DNA from: Tillandsia leiboldiana
Taxonomy: Eukaryota > Streptophyta > Magnoliopsida > Poales > Bromeliaceae
Assembly: GCA_029204045.2 (NCBI GenBank)
Contig: CM055075.1
Location: 21,758,491 to 21,822,490 of the forward strand
Direction: 5' to 3'
DNA: 64,000 nucleotides
Shown: positions 10,073 to 20,632 of the stretch, in pieces
Position numbering within the stretch: position 1 is the first letter of the stretch
Layout of the letters: each line of letters opens with the position of its first letter
Notes under the pieces: generated by a model
What the model was told of the DNA's origin: nothing
Seen by the model: only the letters and a program-made list of their open reading frames with translations
Databases searched by the model: none
Made by a program: the position numbers and the translations under genes

Positions 10073-10092
10073 GGGAACTCAGTTGTAGTTCT
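10073..10092 (+). other. Conserved U5 hairpin in S1
   Basis: GGGAACT pairs with AGTTCTC (one G-T pair). Equivalent hairpins occur in S2 (10-bp perfect stem), H (8 bp) and, in altered form, F. Confidence 0.5.
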
Positions 10093-10560
10093 CACACCCC
10101 TTGGGTGACTTCCCCCACAGGTTCGGGTATGGATGCAACGGTTGCGACGGTTCAGATGCAGACGGCGAGGCATGCGACAGGGGCAAGGGCCCAGCAGCAT
10201 AGAGACCTAGAGGGTCTAGCAGAGGTATCCCAGTTTTATATTTCTTGAGTGAATCTTGTATGGTGAGGAATTTATGTGACGGAATTGTAATAATTTTATT
10301 TGCAAGTTCAGAGATTATAAAGTGTAATAAAGTAATGCATGGTTCACTCTTGTATGCTTTCATTTCCGCTTTAACTGTTGTTATTGAATGAAAGTTTTAA
10401 ATTTGTAGTGATTTTTAGTACTTTGATATTGAGCTTCCGCATACACTTGTTGTGTTATTATGGATGTTACCGTTCCTTTCGGGTAGGAAAAGGTCTTACC
10501 CGACTGGCGGGTCTATTGGCGTGCCCGAACCGTACAAATTGGCGGACTCAGGGCATGACA

Positions 10561-10767
10561 CATCATCTTTGAAGATATTCTATTATAGGAGTTTTTGATA
10601 TTTATATTCATCAAATTTTAGTAATCATGTGTGATCTTAAGGTGTTTAACCTATATCGGTTGTGTGAATTCATTGTGATAAACATGAGACAACGAATAGA
10701 CTAAAATTTGAGATTTAATTCTTCCACGTAAGAGATTACATTCTTACAAGGGTAATTAAAAGAGTAG
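10561..10767 (+). other. Noncoding region of element A after S1
   Basis: Resumes at the CATCA target duplicate and continues the A/T-rich sequence broken at 6014. Matches D (about 28110-28300, minus strand). Confidence 0.6.
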
Positions 10768-10982
10768 AAAAGATGTGGAAAGAGTTACATCCGTAAAGGA
10801 GTGTGAAAACTACCACCATATGTTGGAAAGAAATACCACATGTTTTGAATGCATGATAATATTTTTGGTAAATTTTTTAGATGAAGCATTCGGAGATTCA
10901 TATTCAAATTTCCTATATTTTTGAACAATCTCCTGGTTGGTATAAGGTGGGATAGTTGAAAGATGCTCAAAGAGCCACCTTT
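10768..10982 (+). other. Conserved noncoding block shared by A, C and D
   Basis: About 215 bases starting AAAAGATGTGGAAAGAGTTA and ending AAAGAGCCACC. The same block occurs in reverse orientation in C (23511-23745) and D (27851-28096), always between the gag/pol end and the env-like region. It includes repeats of ACCAC-type motifs and, in A and C, a GCTC/GAGC hairpin. No open frame is conserved. Confidence 0.65.
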
Positions 10983-11350
10983 AAGTATTTCAGTGCTTAT
11001 CTCAAATTTGAAAGGGTATTGATCAAATTGATGTCATTTTGGAAATCTCTGTTAAGTCATTTTTAATAATCCATTACATCTTGATAGAGTTCGGATCTCT
11101 AGATTATTTTTGATGACTTGTGTTTGACGTATATAAAATGAAAAATGGTTATAATATTTTATCTTTGTTTTTCATGATTTAGGAGTAAATCTTTTTAATT
11201 TTTGTAAAATTAATTAGATTGAATGACATCTGTGCGATCTCACAATTTTCAAACACTTAAATTAATTTTCTTGATGGCACGCAAATCAGTATTTAAAATA
11301 TTTCAAAATTTGGATTTGTTTCAAAAAATATTTTTGTTTTTAGCTCTAGA

Positions 11351-11502
11351 GTACCGGTACTCACATTTTGGTACCGGAACCAATTTCTCGAAATTGGTTT
11401 TCAATCCGGAACCCGAACTGGAATTTTTCAGATTTTTAATTGGGTACCGGTACGCGTCTTCGGGTACCGGTACGCAATCTGCGGATTTGTTAAATACCGG
11501 AA
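11351..11502 (+). promoter_or_regulatory. CCGG palindrome cluster upstream of the env-like gene, element A
   Basis: Perfect GTACCGGTAC at 11351-11360, 11444-11453 and 11464-11473, plus related copies at 11371, 11405 and 11495. A hairpin CCAATTT/AAATTGG lies at about 11380-11397. These are the same palindromes as in the LTR of A. They are followed by a pyrimidine-rich tract and the leader exon of the env-like gene. No clear TATA box was seen. Confidence 0.55.
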
Positions 11503-11610
11503 CCGAGGCGCATTCTTTCACTTTCTATTTTGCAAAAACTCTCCCTTTCTCTCTCTAAAAGATTTCCAAGGTGTTTTTCTTCAAGATCTACGAGATTCTT
11601 GCTGTGATTT

Positions 11611-11985
11611 GTAAGATCTTTCATCAATTTTGCTTTTTATGTTTCAAAACCCTAGTTTTTAGGTTTTGATGATTTATTTTGGGATTTTTGAGTTGATCTC
11701 TATTTCTAATGAAATCTCTTGCATATATCGACTTGTTTTCTTGATTAGAACATAAATGATTGCTTTCTATGTGATTAGATTCATGTTTTCTTGCATATAT
11801 TGCTTGAATCTATCATTTAAATCATTTCTTTACATCAAGAAATTTGGAAATTTAGGGTTTGCATGTAAATTGCTTTTGAATGTTAGATCTTCAAAGTTTA
11901 CATGTTTAGAATGTTTGTTAAACATTTTTAAGCCTTTTATAATATTCATATTCGATCAAATCATAGTACATCATGTTCTTCACAG
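11611..11985 (+). other. Putative leader intron of the env-like gene, element A
   Basis: Begins GTAAGA and ends TTCTTCACAG, 375 bases, A/T-rich. The start codon follows four bases after the acceptor. Element C has a matching intron of 401 bases with start codon close behind its acceptor, and both leader exons contain TTTCTCTCTCTA. Inferred from consensus and comparison only. Confidence 0.55.
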
Positions 11986-11989
11986 GATA

Positions 11990-13367
11990 ATGACATTCTC
12001 TTTGCTACTTGCACTTGTGGTTTTGATGGCCACCGGGAGTGGACGTGGTCGTGGACGTGGAAAGAAGAAAGTTTCTAAACGATCACGTGATGAAGGATCA
12101 ACAAGCTCAGAATCAGAACCTTCATTGGAATATCAGGAAGAAATGGTAAAAGGAAAGGGAAAGGCACCGATGACTTCAAGGAAAAAGAAAGGTGCAGATT
12201 CTCCTCCACGAAGAAGTACCGGTGGATCGGTAATTCGTAAACGCTCTCAATCAGAACAGCGAACAAAACTTGGGGAAGGTGAACAACACATTAGCTCAAA
12301 GTGCCGTATAATATTTGAGAATAGAGCATGTATTGGGGAGCGACATGTCAACTTCTCTGAATTATATCGAAAAGTTCCGGACTTTGCGAGGCTACTGGAA
12401 CGGATTCCTATTGAACTACTTGGTAGAGTTCCTGCTAGGATGGGTTTCTGTGTGGAGCTACTCAGGGTGTTTTACATGAGAGCAGTTATACTTCACAAGG
12501 ATCCTGACACCGGGACATTTATTTTTGAAACAACAGTTAGAGGTGTCAAGTTCGATATTACTCCTGCTGTAATTGGTCCAAATCTGGGATTGATTGTTGA
12601 TACAACGGGTCTGCACTATACTCATGGCGACTTTCAGCATGAAACTCATTGGGATATCGTTGTAAATGCAATTTGCAAATCAGGAACTCACACAAACAGG
12701 TTGTATGTTGAGTCAAAAGGATTTAAAACCGGAATACCACATTCTGTCTTTAATTATATGCTACAACCTCTTGCCTACATAGGGGACTAAAAGGATTCGA
12801 TGGGATCGACTTCTTCTTCTTTATTTCCTTGGTCACCCAGAGAGTGCATATGGAATTAACGTCAATATTCCATTTCTTATTTGGCAACAAATGGTACATG
12901 TGATTGAAGGATCAAATCATCGTGAACTACTTCCTTACCCGATTTTGATCACTAGCATATTGGAAGATCACGGAGTTGATATCAAGTGTGTCAAATATGA
13001 CTACGGTTTGGGCGCTATTGATGGAATTATCTTACCCAAGTTAATTAGCACTCTAAAGACCTTTGGGCATGTGAAAGGTTATGCAAGTGAAGCGACTCTA
13101 AGTGCACCGCCTCGTCAAATAGAACATCAAGACTCTTCTGGATCAGATGAGGTAGTGACGCTACAATCATTACATCGGGATGTACGCTCACTGAAGTAAA
13201 GAATGGAACAAGGGTTCTAGAAGCTTGAGGACGGATTGAAGAAGATTTTTGATATCCTCGGCTGCAAGCATGATGATGTAGTTCCTAGAGCGACCGGGCC
13301 AAGTACTTCGCATGGACCTACTTCACATGATGACGATGATGATGATGACGGGCATGACGATGAGTGA
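11990..13367 (+). pseudogene. Env-like gene of element A (putative plant transposon protein domain)
   Basis: Start at 11990 is chosen because the C homologue starts at the same place and both begin with a hydrophobic stretch (here MTFSLLLALVVLMAT), which resembles a signal peptide or membrane anchor. A basic Gly/Arg-rich segment (GRGRGRGKKK) and Ser-rich linker follow. The conserved core runs from about FENRACIGERHVN through CVELLRVFYMRA and TTVRGVKFDITPAVI; it resembles the plant transposon protein domain (Transposase_32-like), assigned from memory of the family pattern. A frameshift near 12785 and two later stops break it. The C-terminus has LKKIFDILGC, matched in C, then an Asp-rich tail ending at 13367. 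Role unknown; called env-like by its position in Sireviruses. Confidence 0.7.
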
Positions 13368-13889
13368 CTCTTTACTTTTCTTGTTCTTGTTTTTCATTTT
13401 CGTTTCGCTTGTTGATGAACAAGAACTTTTATAGTCATGTAACTAAGAACTAATCCTCCTAGTACTTTGCTTTTGTCTAGCATTTTCTTTGTTTGACAAC
13501 TTATGATAAAAAGGGGGAGAAGAGAAATGATGAGATGAGATGATCAAGATAGGGGGAGATGATAAAAAAGGGAGCTAAAAGCCGAAAATAAAAAAGAACC
13601 AAAAGGACGAATCAAATGTAGGATTTACATTTTATTTCTGACAACTGACTTTTGATTTTGTTTGGAGTTTTGTTTTGCAGGATTTATATCACTTTAAGAC
13701 TCCAAGTTCTAAGTCATAGAGTTTGTTCTAGGACTGGTTCAAATGTATTTTTTGTTTATTGGATCTTTCACGCAAAGAAAGTCAATGTTTTGGTGATGAC
13801 ATTGAATTTTGATTTTTTGGTTTAAGATGAGTGTCTTAAGCGTTTTATGTATTTTTGGATTTTGTCACGAAATTGCCAAAGGGGGAGAT
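13368..13889 (+). other. 3' noncoding region of A with multiple polypurine tracts
   Basis: Three purine tracts: AAAAAGGGGGAGAAG (about 13508-13522), AAGATAGGGGGAGATG (about 13547-13562) and AAAGGGGGAGAT (13878-13889), the last touching the 3' LTR. Repeated polypurine tracts downstream of the env-like gene are a known Sirevirus trait. D shows the same arrangement. Confidence 0.75.
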
Positions 13890-15081
13890 TGTTATGGCTT
13901 TTTATGTTGGCATATTTCGTGATTTGAGTCGGAGTCTTGAAGTGATCAAATTGTCAAATCAGTATTCGAAGATTCAGAGAAGATTCAACATGAGCTCAAG
14001 TTGACACTTAGGTATGGTTAAAGTAATCATGGTGATTTAAGTATATTTACAATCTTTGGAACCATGATTTTATTGAAACCGGATTTAGAATAGGTTTTGG
14101 GAACTTGGATTTTAACTCATAACTTATTTTAAGTTTGGATTCCGGTACATGGTTTGTTTTGTTAAACTTATCTTTAAAAAATTCAGTATTTTACATTGAG
14201 TACCGGAACCACACTTTGAGTTCCTCAAAACCCGACATGAGATTTTCTAGAATTTATATTGAGTACCGGAACCTGAATTTGAGTACTGGTAGGCAATACA
14301 GAAAATCTGTTTGTTGCGTCATTGAGTACCGGAACTTGATATTTAGTACCGGTACGCAATGTTAAGTCGTGATAAGAATGCTAAACCGACTTTGATTGAT
14401 TTCCAAAGGTTATAAATAGATACCTAGGGTTTCTCAAGAGGTACGGACCAATTCAGAAACACTTGAAAGCAACCCTAGAGGCTAGGTTTTTATCGTTCAT
14501 CTTTTTAGCCTCTCTTAGGTCAATTCGATGGTTCTTTGAAGATATACTTTTTGTCGAATTGATCTAATCTTTGCTTAGAGATTTCTTTCTTGGTTCTCTA
14601 ATGGTATTCTAAGCAAAGGATCACCATCGAAGCCCATACTTTCGTAACGGCTGAGTTTGCGTCAAGGAGTTGACGTGGCATCGTGGATTCGATGTGTTGA
14701 AGGCGTTTCGTGGATTCAAAACGTGTTGCTCGTGGATTCGAGTGGCGTTCGTGGATTCGGACGTGTGCATTGGACCTGCAGTCGGTGAGCGCAAGATCCG
14801 GAGAAGTTGAAGGTGGAGTTGGAGTCCGTGGAGTCGGTAATCACCTTATTATCTTTCAAATTCTTAGTGGATTGTTATTCCGTGTTGGTCCCGTGGTTTT
14901 TATTCCTGTGATGGAGTTTTCCACGTAAATCTCGGTCTGCTGTTTTTATTTTCCGCATTTATTTTTAAATTGCACTGAGATTGGTATTTTGGATATTGCA
15001 CCTATTCACCCCCCCCCCCCCCCCTCCCCTCTAGGTGTTTGATAGAACCTATTTAGATTCTTGGGGATCCATAAACCTATA
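13890..15081 (+). repeat. 3' LTR of element A
   Basis: Copy of the 5' LTR. The stem-loop series is at 14679-14763 and the TATA box at 14411-14420. A run of 16 Cs lies at 15009-15024. The final base pair is TA, not CA, and the target duplicate CAGTT follows at once. Confidence 0.95.
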
Positions 15082-15086
15082 CAGTT

Positions 15087-15273
15087 GATAGTCGATCCTA
15101 GCCTCGCCTCTTCTTGCTTATCTGATTGAGGCGTCCCGTTCGCCTTCGGCTGAGGTCAGTCTTGGTTAAGACGCATACTCTTCTTTGTTGACTAACTTCT
15201 TTATCGGCTAATATCCTTAGCCGATGGTATATGCCACGTGTCGCTTTCCCATGTGGCGATATTTTTTACCTCA
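15087..15273 (-). repeat. Element B, proximal part of 3' LTR
   Basis: Minus-strand LTR start (TGAGG at 15273), continued at 2607-1893 beyond element A. It contains ACACGTGGC at about 15234-15242 on the plus strand. Confidence 0.55.
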
Positions 15274-15278
15274 ATAAT

Positions 15279-15289
15279 ACCCCCTCGAC
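15279..15289 (-). other. Polypurine tract of element B
   Basis: Minus-strand GTCGAGGGGGT, six bases before the LTR start. Confidence 0.6.
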
Positions 15290-16278
15290 AATCGCCGGAT
15301 ATGCTGCTCGCATGATTGCCGAAATATAGTTAAAACCCGGTGCGTGTTACGAAATCCACGATCATCTTCGTACTCTGGCAATATATTCGCTTACTGCCCG
15401 AGGAAGTTGTGATAACTAGATTTGTTTGTCGATCGAGGGATTTGCAAACAAATGCTAATCTTTCTTGGTTTCGGCGAGTCTGTCCTTCATTGTTTCTTCA
15501 TTGAATGTTGCTTTTTTCCGATGGGCGACCATCATCACTTTGCTCTCCCTCGTTGGCCTATATAAACGGCGTTGCTTGCAACCTTCTTTGCAACGTCTCC
15601 TTTCCTTTCTGCGACTCTTGCCGCTATGCCACTGCTATACCTATGTTCTGGTTGCAGCTTTTTCGTCACTGAGAGTACTTTCGAGACAACTTCTCAATCT
15701 GAATCTGGCGGTGTTTTGACGCAAGCCGATAAGCCCTTTTCCGCACCTAGGGTTCTAGTCGGGTTTCTTCTGGGAAGGCCCTTAGGCATGATCGCATAAT
15801 TTGGGATCTTATTCACGACAGCCCAGCCGGCTTCCGACCATTTTTGAAGGGTTATGCTTATGAAGATCATGCTGGAGAGAAGGTTGCCTTTGCCTCCATC
15901 TCTGGGAGTTGGAGGAGTTTAGGACGCTCAAACGTCTCGCTTTCTCCGCCTGGGAGATAACTTATCTCGCTACGACCGGCTTTTCTGAGAGGTCAGGTGT
16001 CGTCTTCTCGAGGAGAAGCCGCATGGTCCTCTAGATTTGCCTTTTCTCTCACCCCTGCCAGCTTAATGGTGGTCGGGTGTCTCGATTTCCAAAAGGATTT
16101 GCATGATCCTCCAGCTTTGGGTCCTCTCTTATCCCGGCCAGCTTAATTGTGGTCCTATGTTTCAGCCTCCAATCGGATTCTTCGGCCACGACTTTTCTTT
16201 TCCTGAAATACTTTTGTATTCGGTCATTTTTTTTGTGTATGTATCGGTTTCTTTAAATGTAGAGTTTTCTCTTGCCTC
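15290..16278 (-). other. Noncoding 3' region of element B, with an antisense TATA motif
   Basis: About 1 kb between the integrase stop and the polypurine tract. On the plus strand, antisense to B, TATATAAAC occurs at 15559-15567, followed by a short frame from ATG 15626 (MPLLYLCSGCSFF) to about 15799 and another readable stretch (EDHAGEKVAFASISGSW) near 15860-15910. Tat-lineage elements are known to carry extra antisense genes here, so this may be a decayed one. No domain recognised. Confidence 0.4.
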
Positions 16279-16894
16279 TTACTCCGTATCTCCCCAAACC
16301 GATGTATGATAGTGTTTCAAGTATTTCCTATTGATTAGCTTATAGCTTTCCGATCCATTCAAGGTTTCTAAGTAGTAGGAGTTTCCTCTGGTTAATCGGC
16401 TAACTTGGAATGGTCTTTCCCAATTTGGAGACCATTTCCCATACACTCGGCTCTTTTTGTTGATGGGTAATGTCAGCTTTGACACTAAGTCCCCTACACT
16501 GAAGGACTTAACCTTCACCTTTTTATTGTACGCATTTTGAACTCGGCTCTGGTATGCCCTTATATGATCGACCACTTTTAGCCGAGTTTCACTCACTTTA
16601 TCCATCTCCTCGTTCATCAAGAGCTTATATTCTTGATCATTGAGGTCATTTTGTCTTTCGATCCTTAGGGACGGAATCATGATCTCGGCTGGCAAAATGG
16701 CTTCATGTCTGTAGACCAAGCGAAATGGGGCGACTCCCATGGCGGTCTTGATGGTAATTCGGCAGGCCCATAAAACTTCAGATAGTTTTTCATGCCATTT
16801 CCTCAGGTGTTTCCCGACATGCCATTTCATCAGATTTATAATTACCTTATTTACTACCTCGGCCTGCCCATTTCCTTATACCAGCTTATTTCAG
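16279..16894 (-). pseudogene. Tat-like Ty3/Gypsy integrase C-terminal fragment
   Basis: End of a Gypsy polyprotein. The minus strand reads NGQAEVVNK, the tail of the integrase core carrying the last catalytic Glu, then KWHEKLSEVLWACRIT, a Tat-type APFRLVYRHEAILPAE segment, and a C-terminal domain with SVGDLV and a KWSPNWERPFQV segment. It stops at 16279-16281. There is no chromodomain, and the signature matches non-chromoviral Tat elements. Sequence upstream of NGQAE is degraded, and the fragment is cut off at about 16894. Reverse transcriptase and RNase H are absent, so B is a truncated 3' end. Confidence 0.85.
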
Positions 16895-17013
16895 GAAAAC
16901 GAGAACTGCTGTTTCCATCCATAACCAAACGCGTTTGGGGAACAAAGCTAGAACAAGATCTTATTCCAGGTCTTATTCCCGAAACAAACGGAGCGTAAGG
17001 GTACTTAAGTTCT
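16895..17013. other. Unresolved junction between B and C
   Basis: About 120 bases belonging clearly to neither neighbour. It holds an imperfect direct repeat (CTTATACCAGCTTATTTC near 16874 and a similar stretch near 16960). The sequence CGTTTGTTTCGGGAATAAG on the minus strand resembles ends of some plant MITEs, but no terminal inverted repeat or target duplication was found. Confidence 0.3.
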
Positions 17014-17153
17014 CATGTCTCTCCCCCTTTTTGTCGCTAAAAAAGTCAAAACAGAAATTGCGGAGAGGATAGTTCAACTGAAATGCAAACAAAAGAAAAG
17101 AAAAACCTGCAAAAGAACTTGTCAAAAAAAATTGAAACTCTTGTCTTCAAACT

Positions 17154-17448
17154 TCAATCTGATCCAGAGTCCTTTGAGCTACTACAGCCTAGCTTTGCGA
17201 AAATCTTTTTCACCAACTTGGTCAAAGACTTGTATTTCTTTTTCAACTCCAGTTGGGTGGCTGTGATTCGTTTGAAGGTTTGAAGAAATCCGACCTTGCT
17301 CAATAGAAATTCGCTCCTGCTCAGATGAAAGTCTTTATTGTTCCCGATAGATTGAAGTAATAGAGGCTTCATCCTCTAAAGTTTCAAAAAGTCCTGGTCC
17401 TAAAGCTGTTGGTTGTTGTGTTGTTGCTGCTGGTTGTGCTATTGCTGT
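17154..17448 (-). pseudogene. Env-like gene of element C, C-terminal part
   Basis: Continues the env-like frame from 21332 after S2 is removed. It begins in an Ala/Thr/Gln-rich linker (AQPAATTQQPTALGPG), has a frame change near 17340-17370, then a Lys-rich coiled-coil segment with LTKLVKKIFAKLGC and a Ser/Asp tail ending SKDSGSD before the stop at 17154. The segment aligns with LKKIFDILGC plus the Asp-rich tail of the A gene, so the short helix and polar tail are family features. Confidence 0.65.
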
Positions 17449-17847
17449 TGTCACGCCCCGGCGTCGAAACTGCGACCCGGGCTCGCCAACAGATCCGCCG
17501 CCCATACGGTGAACCCCGTATAGACGAAGCGTCAAACCTGCAAAAGATAGATACTAAACTAACCAGATATCAGAGCTGAAAATAACCTGCTAGAAATAAA
17601 AATAAATTAATACAAGGTCCTCACCAAAGTACAAGTCACTCAACTCTGAAAGAAAAGTACAACTCTATACCTCACTACAAAGTCTCTCAACAAGAAACTC
17701 TCAAAATAATAAGGGTACATCTACTCTCTGGACGACGACTGGTAGGGATCTAGCTCGCGACTCCCTCACCTCGATCTGAAGAAGCAGCAACAGGAGCAGC
17801 AGGAACAGGAGTAGAAGTCCCTGTGGGAAAATACACCACGACGGGTG

Positions 17848-17874
17848 TGAGAACTACGTCCCAAGTAGTTCTCA
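17848..17874 (-). other. U5 hairpin in S2
   Basis: TGAGAACTAC (17848-17857) and GTAGTTCTCA (17865-17874) form a perfect 10-bp stem with a 7-base loop. Compare S1 10073-10092 and H 56149-56177. Confidence 0.55.
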
Positions 17875-18248
17875 GTGGGTGCCGCCAACAAGCCCAACGG
17901 TCTGCCCACTAAGTCTACTAGAGGCATAAAGTAACAAATACAGTGCTGTAAGGAAAGCAGGGAAAGGTAAACTCTACAGCTACTATGCCTCTATCTAGAT
18001 GCTCAAAGAGTGGAACAGAAAGAACATGATGCCACAACTAACTCTCATCTCTGATCACCCAATCTGAACTGACTGCCTCCTCGGGTCCAGTCAAACCTGC
18101 GCCAACCTACTGCCGTTACGTCCCGGAGGAGCGGACTTATGTAGGACGTCCATGACTGCCAACACCAGCACAGTCAGAGGGACAAATGCAACGACAAGTC
18201 GCGATAGAAAAGCTCAATCTCACGCCGGTAAAACAACCCGGTCTCGCC

Positions 18249-18289
18249 TACTCCGGAGTGGCACTCGAGGGGAGCGACCCGCTCGAGTA
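18249..18289 (-). other. Conserved U5 block in S2 (ACTCCGGAGT and CTCGAG palindromes)
   Basis: ACTCCGGAGT, then GGCACTCGAGGGGAGC and GACCCGCTCGAG. The same block occurs in F (35981-36020 and the other LTR) and in H (from 56877), although the surrounding LTR sequence differs. Confidence 0.55.
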
Positions 18290-20632
18290 AAAAGTAACCC
18301 ATCTCAAGTATCTCTGTAAAGTATCTCTGTCAAGCTCAAATGTGGCTCATGCAGGCTATGATCCACGATCAAACAGATCGGTAACTCCAAGCTCAAAGCA
18401 CAACTCAGTCGGAAAAAGAACCTCGACTCAAACAGGAATAGCCCAAAACACTCTCACAGCTATGTCGGAGAACCCTCAACGACTCAATCTGATAAATGCA
18501 CGACCATGGCTGAGTCGGGAAACCTCCACGACTCGATCTGCCAGAACCCCAAGATCCTCAAAGCTAGGTGGGAGAACCACCTCCACCACTAAATCAGAAA
18601 AACAACCTCTAGATCACACTCTACCAACTCATAGCACAAAGTCGCATCCACTGCGAGAAACTGCCTCAACAGGCCAACATCGCATCCACTGCGAACAACT
18701 GCCTCAACAGGCCAACATCGCATCTACTGACACGAGGAAGGGTCCGGGAACCCCGAAAGACTAGAACCTACAATCCAAATCAAACAAGAACAGGCTCTAG
18801 GCATAGCCTCTCGTTGTTCTCGTCCCAAGAAGAAGGCAGACCTTAGAACCCAGACCACTCGAATCATCTCGGGTGGTTAATTTATAGGAAAAGGTGACAT
18901 TTCTTACTGAAGCCCTTTGATCTGTAAGAAATTCATATTTAATGATTTTTAGGTCTTTTTAGGAAAACAGTTGAAACCAAGTTTTATATCCAAGCCTCGA
19001 AGGGCTAATGCCTTCGTCCAATCAAACAAGAACAGACTCCGGCGACCCTACGATGCTTGGAAGAAACCATTTGGTTGATAAAAATCATATGTGTGTCCAA
19101 AAAGGTTCTGGGTTTAAGGTCCTGCTAACACTGATATACCGCTGCCACTAACACAGCGGCGACTGATAAAACAAGAGAATAAAACATCTCGGGACCGCCG
19201 TCTACCCAAACGGCTCCCGCTACAGATGAACAACCAACTACATCTACCAGACTCCACTCTGCTCCCAAGCACGAGTGTAACATGCATCCCACGCTAAAAG
19301 ATAACTCCTGACCACTCGGCCCACTACCCGGGCGAGGAAGAACACTATGTCCAGGAAAGTAGAAGTGTGGATGTCTATAGCAGAAATAACCCTAGCCCAA
19401 GTGAGGGTTTTCTACTAGTCTGGTTACACATGCAACATATGACAGGGGTGTTAGGTCAAATTCCAAGATAATAATAATCAACAGCTTGTAGGGAAATAAA
19501 TAAACACATGATCATCTGACAGCATCAGGAACATCAATTCCTAAATTCTAGCATGCTATACAAAATACATCTACAACATGCAAGTCCCTACACTGATAGA
19601 ATTAATGTACAATCCATAGGTCATGAAGACAAGGCCACCCACCTGAAGAGCTGACTATCCAAGTCCCACAGCTGAAAATACCCAGAATCCCAAATCTCCA
19701 ACTCCAACGGGTCCAGCAATACCCGCAAACTCTCCTGGGTACAACATACAGTCCAAAGTTACACTTAAATCCCATAAATTACCCAAATAATCACACTCTG
19801 AAATTCAGCCTCAAAGATGTCCATTTTTCACCTGCAGATAAGGCTTCAAAAATTCTGAAATAAATATCACAGCGATCCTTGCGTCGAGACCTTCGAAACG
19901 GGTACCTGCACGCCCAATTCGGAGCCCCGTAGGCCAAGTTACAAATTCCACAGTACAGGTGCGCAAACACTCACAACCACACAACTGTAAACTCAAACAC
20001 AGATAAAAGGGGAATAGTATACCTTCGGGCAAGCCTCAGAAAAATCCCGGAAAAATACGATGATAATCCTTGTGACGAGTAGATCCAAAAAGTGTATAGG
20101 CTCGTCTCGATCTGATGCTCGAGTGCGGAGATAAAATTCCGGCAAGGAACCGCTGTCCAAAAACTCCAACAGAAATAAGGGGGTTCAGAAACTCCTCGGA
20201 ATCCGTGTCAAAAGCCCCAAACGAGACTAAACGATGAATACGGAAATCGACGGCGTACCTCTCGTGATTCCAACGCCGCGAAAATCGTCCAAAAATACGA
20301 TCAGGGTAGCTCTGTGGGCCTCTCACACTGAAGAGTGACACTAACGGGCCTCCGACGGAAGAACGTCGCTTCGTACTCCGATGCCGAGATCGCCGTCGCC
20401 GGGTCTTCCAAAAAATCCGGGCCTCTGCCAGAAGATGCGCGACAGGGAGCTCTTCAACTTTGCTTGAGGGTGCAAGGGTGGTGGAGCTCGGGAAGAGGGA
20501 GAAAATCCAAGGTGAAGGCAGCTCGGGTTCAAGAATAAACCAACCAAACGAAACAATAGGAAAAATGCCATCCATGTCCCGGTTTTTATCTCGGTGCGCC
20601 TGGACCACGTACGCCACCCACTCGGAATCCGA

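Larger units (their letters stand above)
6015..10560 (+). repeat. Solo LTR S1 (Tekay-like Gypsy), 4.5 kb
   Basis: Starts TGTAATG and ends GGGCATGACA, with a 5-bp target duplication CATCA (6010-6014 and 10561-10565). The end matches the terminal motif of the E, F, H and S2 LTRs (GGCGTGACA in element sense). No internal region or second LTR is present, so it is a solo LTR left by recombination between the two LTRs of a full element. It contains a palindrome cluster, an AG microsatellite, a 31-bp tandem array and a hairpin-rich region. All long open frames here lie in repeats or GC-rich sequence and are not genes. Confidence 0.85.
2608..15081 (+). mobile_element. Copia element A (Sirevirus-like, lacks pol), full length with TSD
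   Basis: Complete element with two LTRs (2608-3787 and 13890-15081), a primer binding site, gag, an env-like gene, several polypurine tracts and a 5-bp target duplication CAGTT (2603-2607 and 15082-15086). There is no protease, integrase, reverse transcriptase or RNase H, so it could only move using proteins from a relative such as C. Solo LTR S1 later inserted at 6015. LTRs differ at roughly 45 positions by eye (about 4%). The 3' LTR ends in TATA where the 5' copy ends TACA, a single C-to-T change at the terminus. Gag placed directly after the primer site, an env-like 3' gene and repeated polypurine tracts fit Sireviruses. Confidence 0.9.

Noticed and set aside
11756..11989. N-terminal extension of the env-like gene of A from an upstream ATG at 11756
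   Set aside because: The stretch is A/T-rich, ends in a good splice acceptor, and the homologue in C starts at the position equal to 11990.
16895..17013. MITE or 3' LTR of C
   Set aside because: No terminal inverted repeats or target duplication could be matched, and the purine tract next to it aligns with an internal tract of A and not with the LTR-adjacent one.
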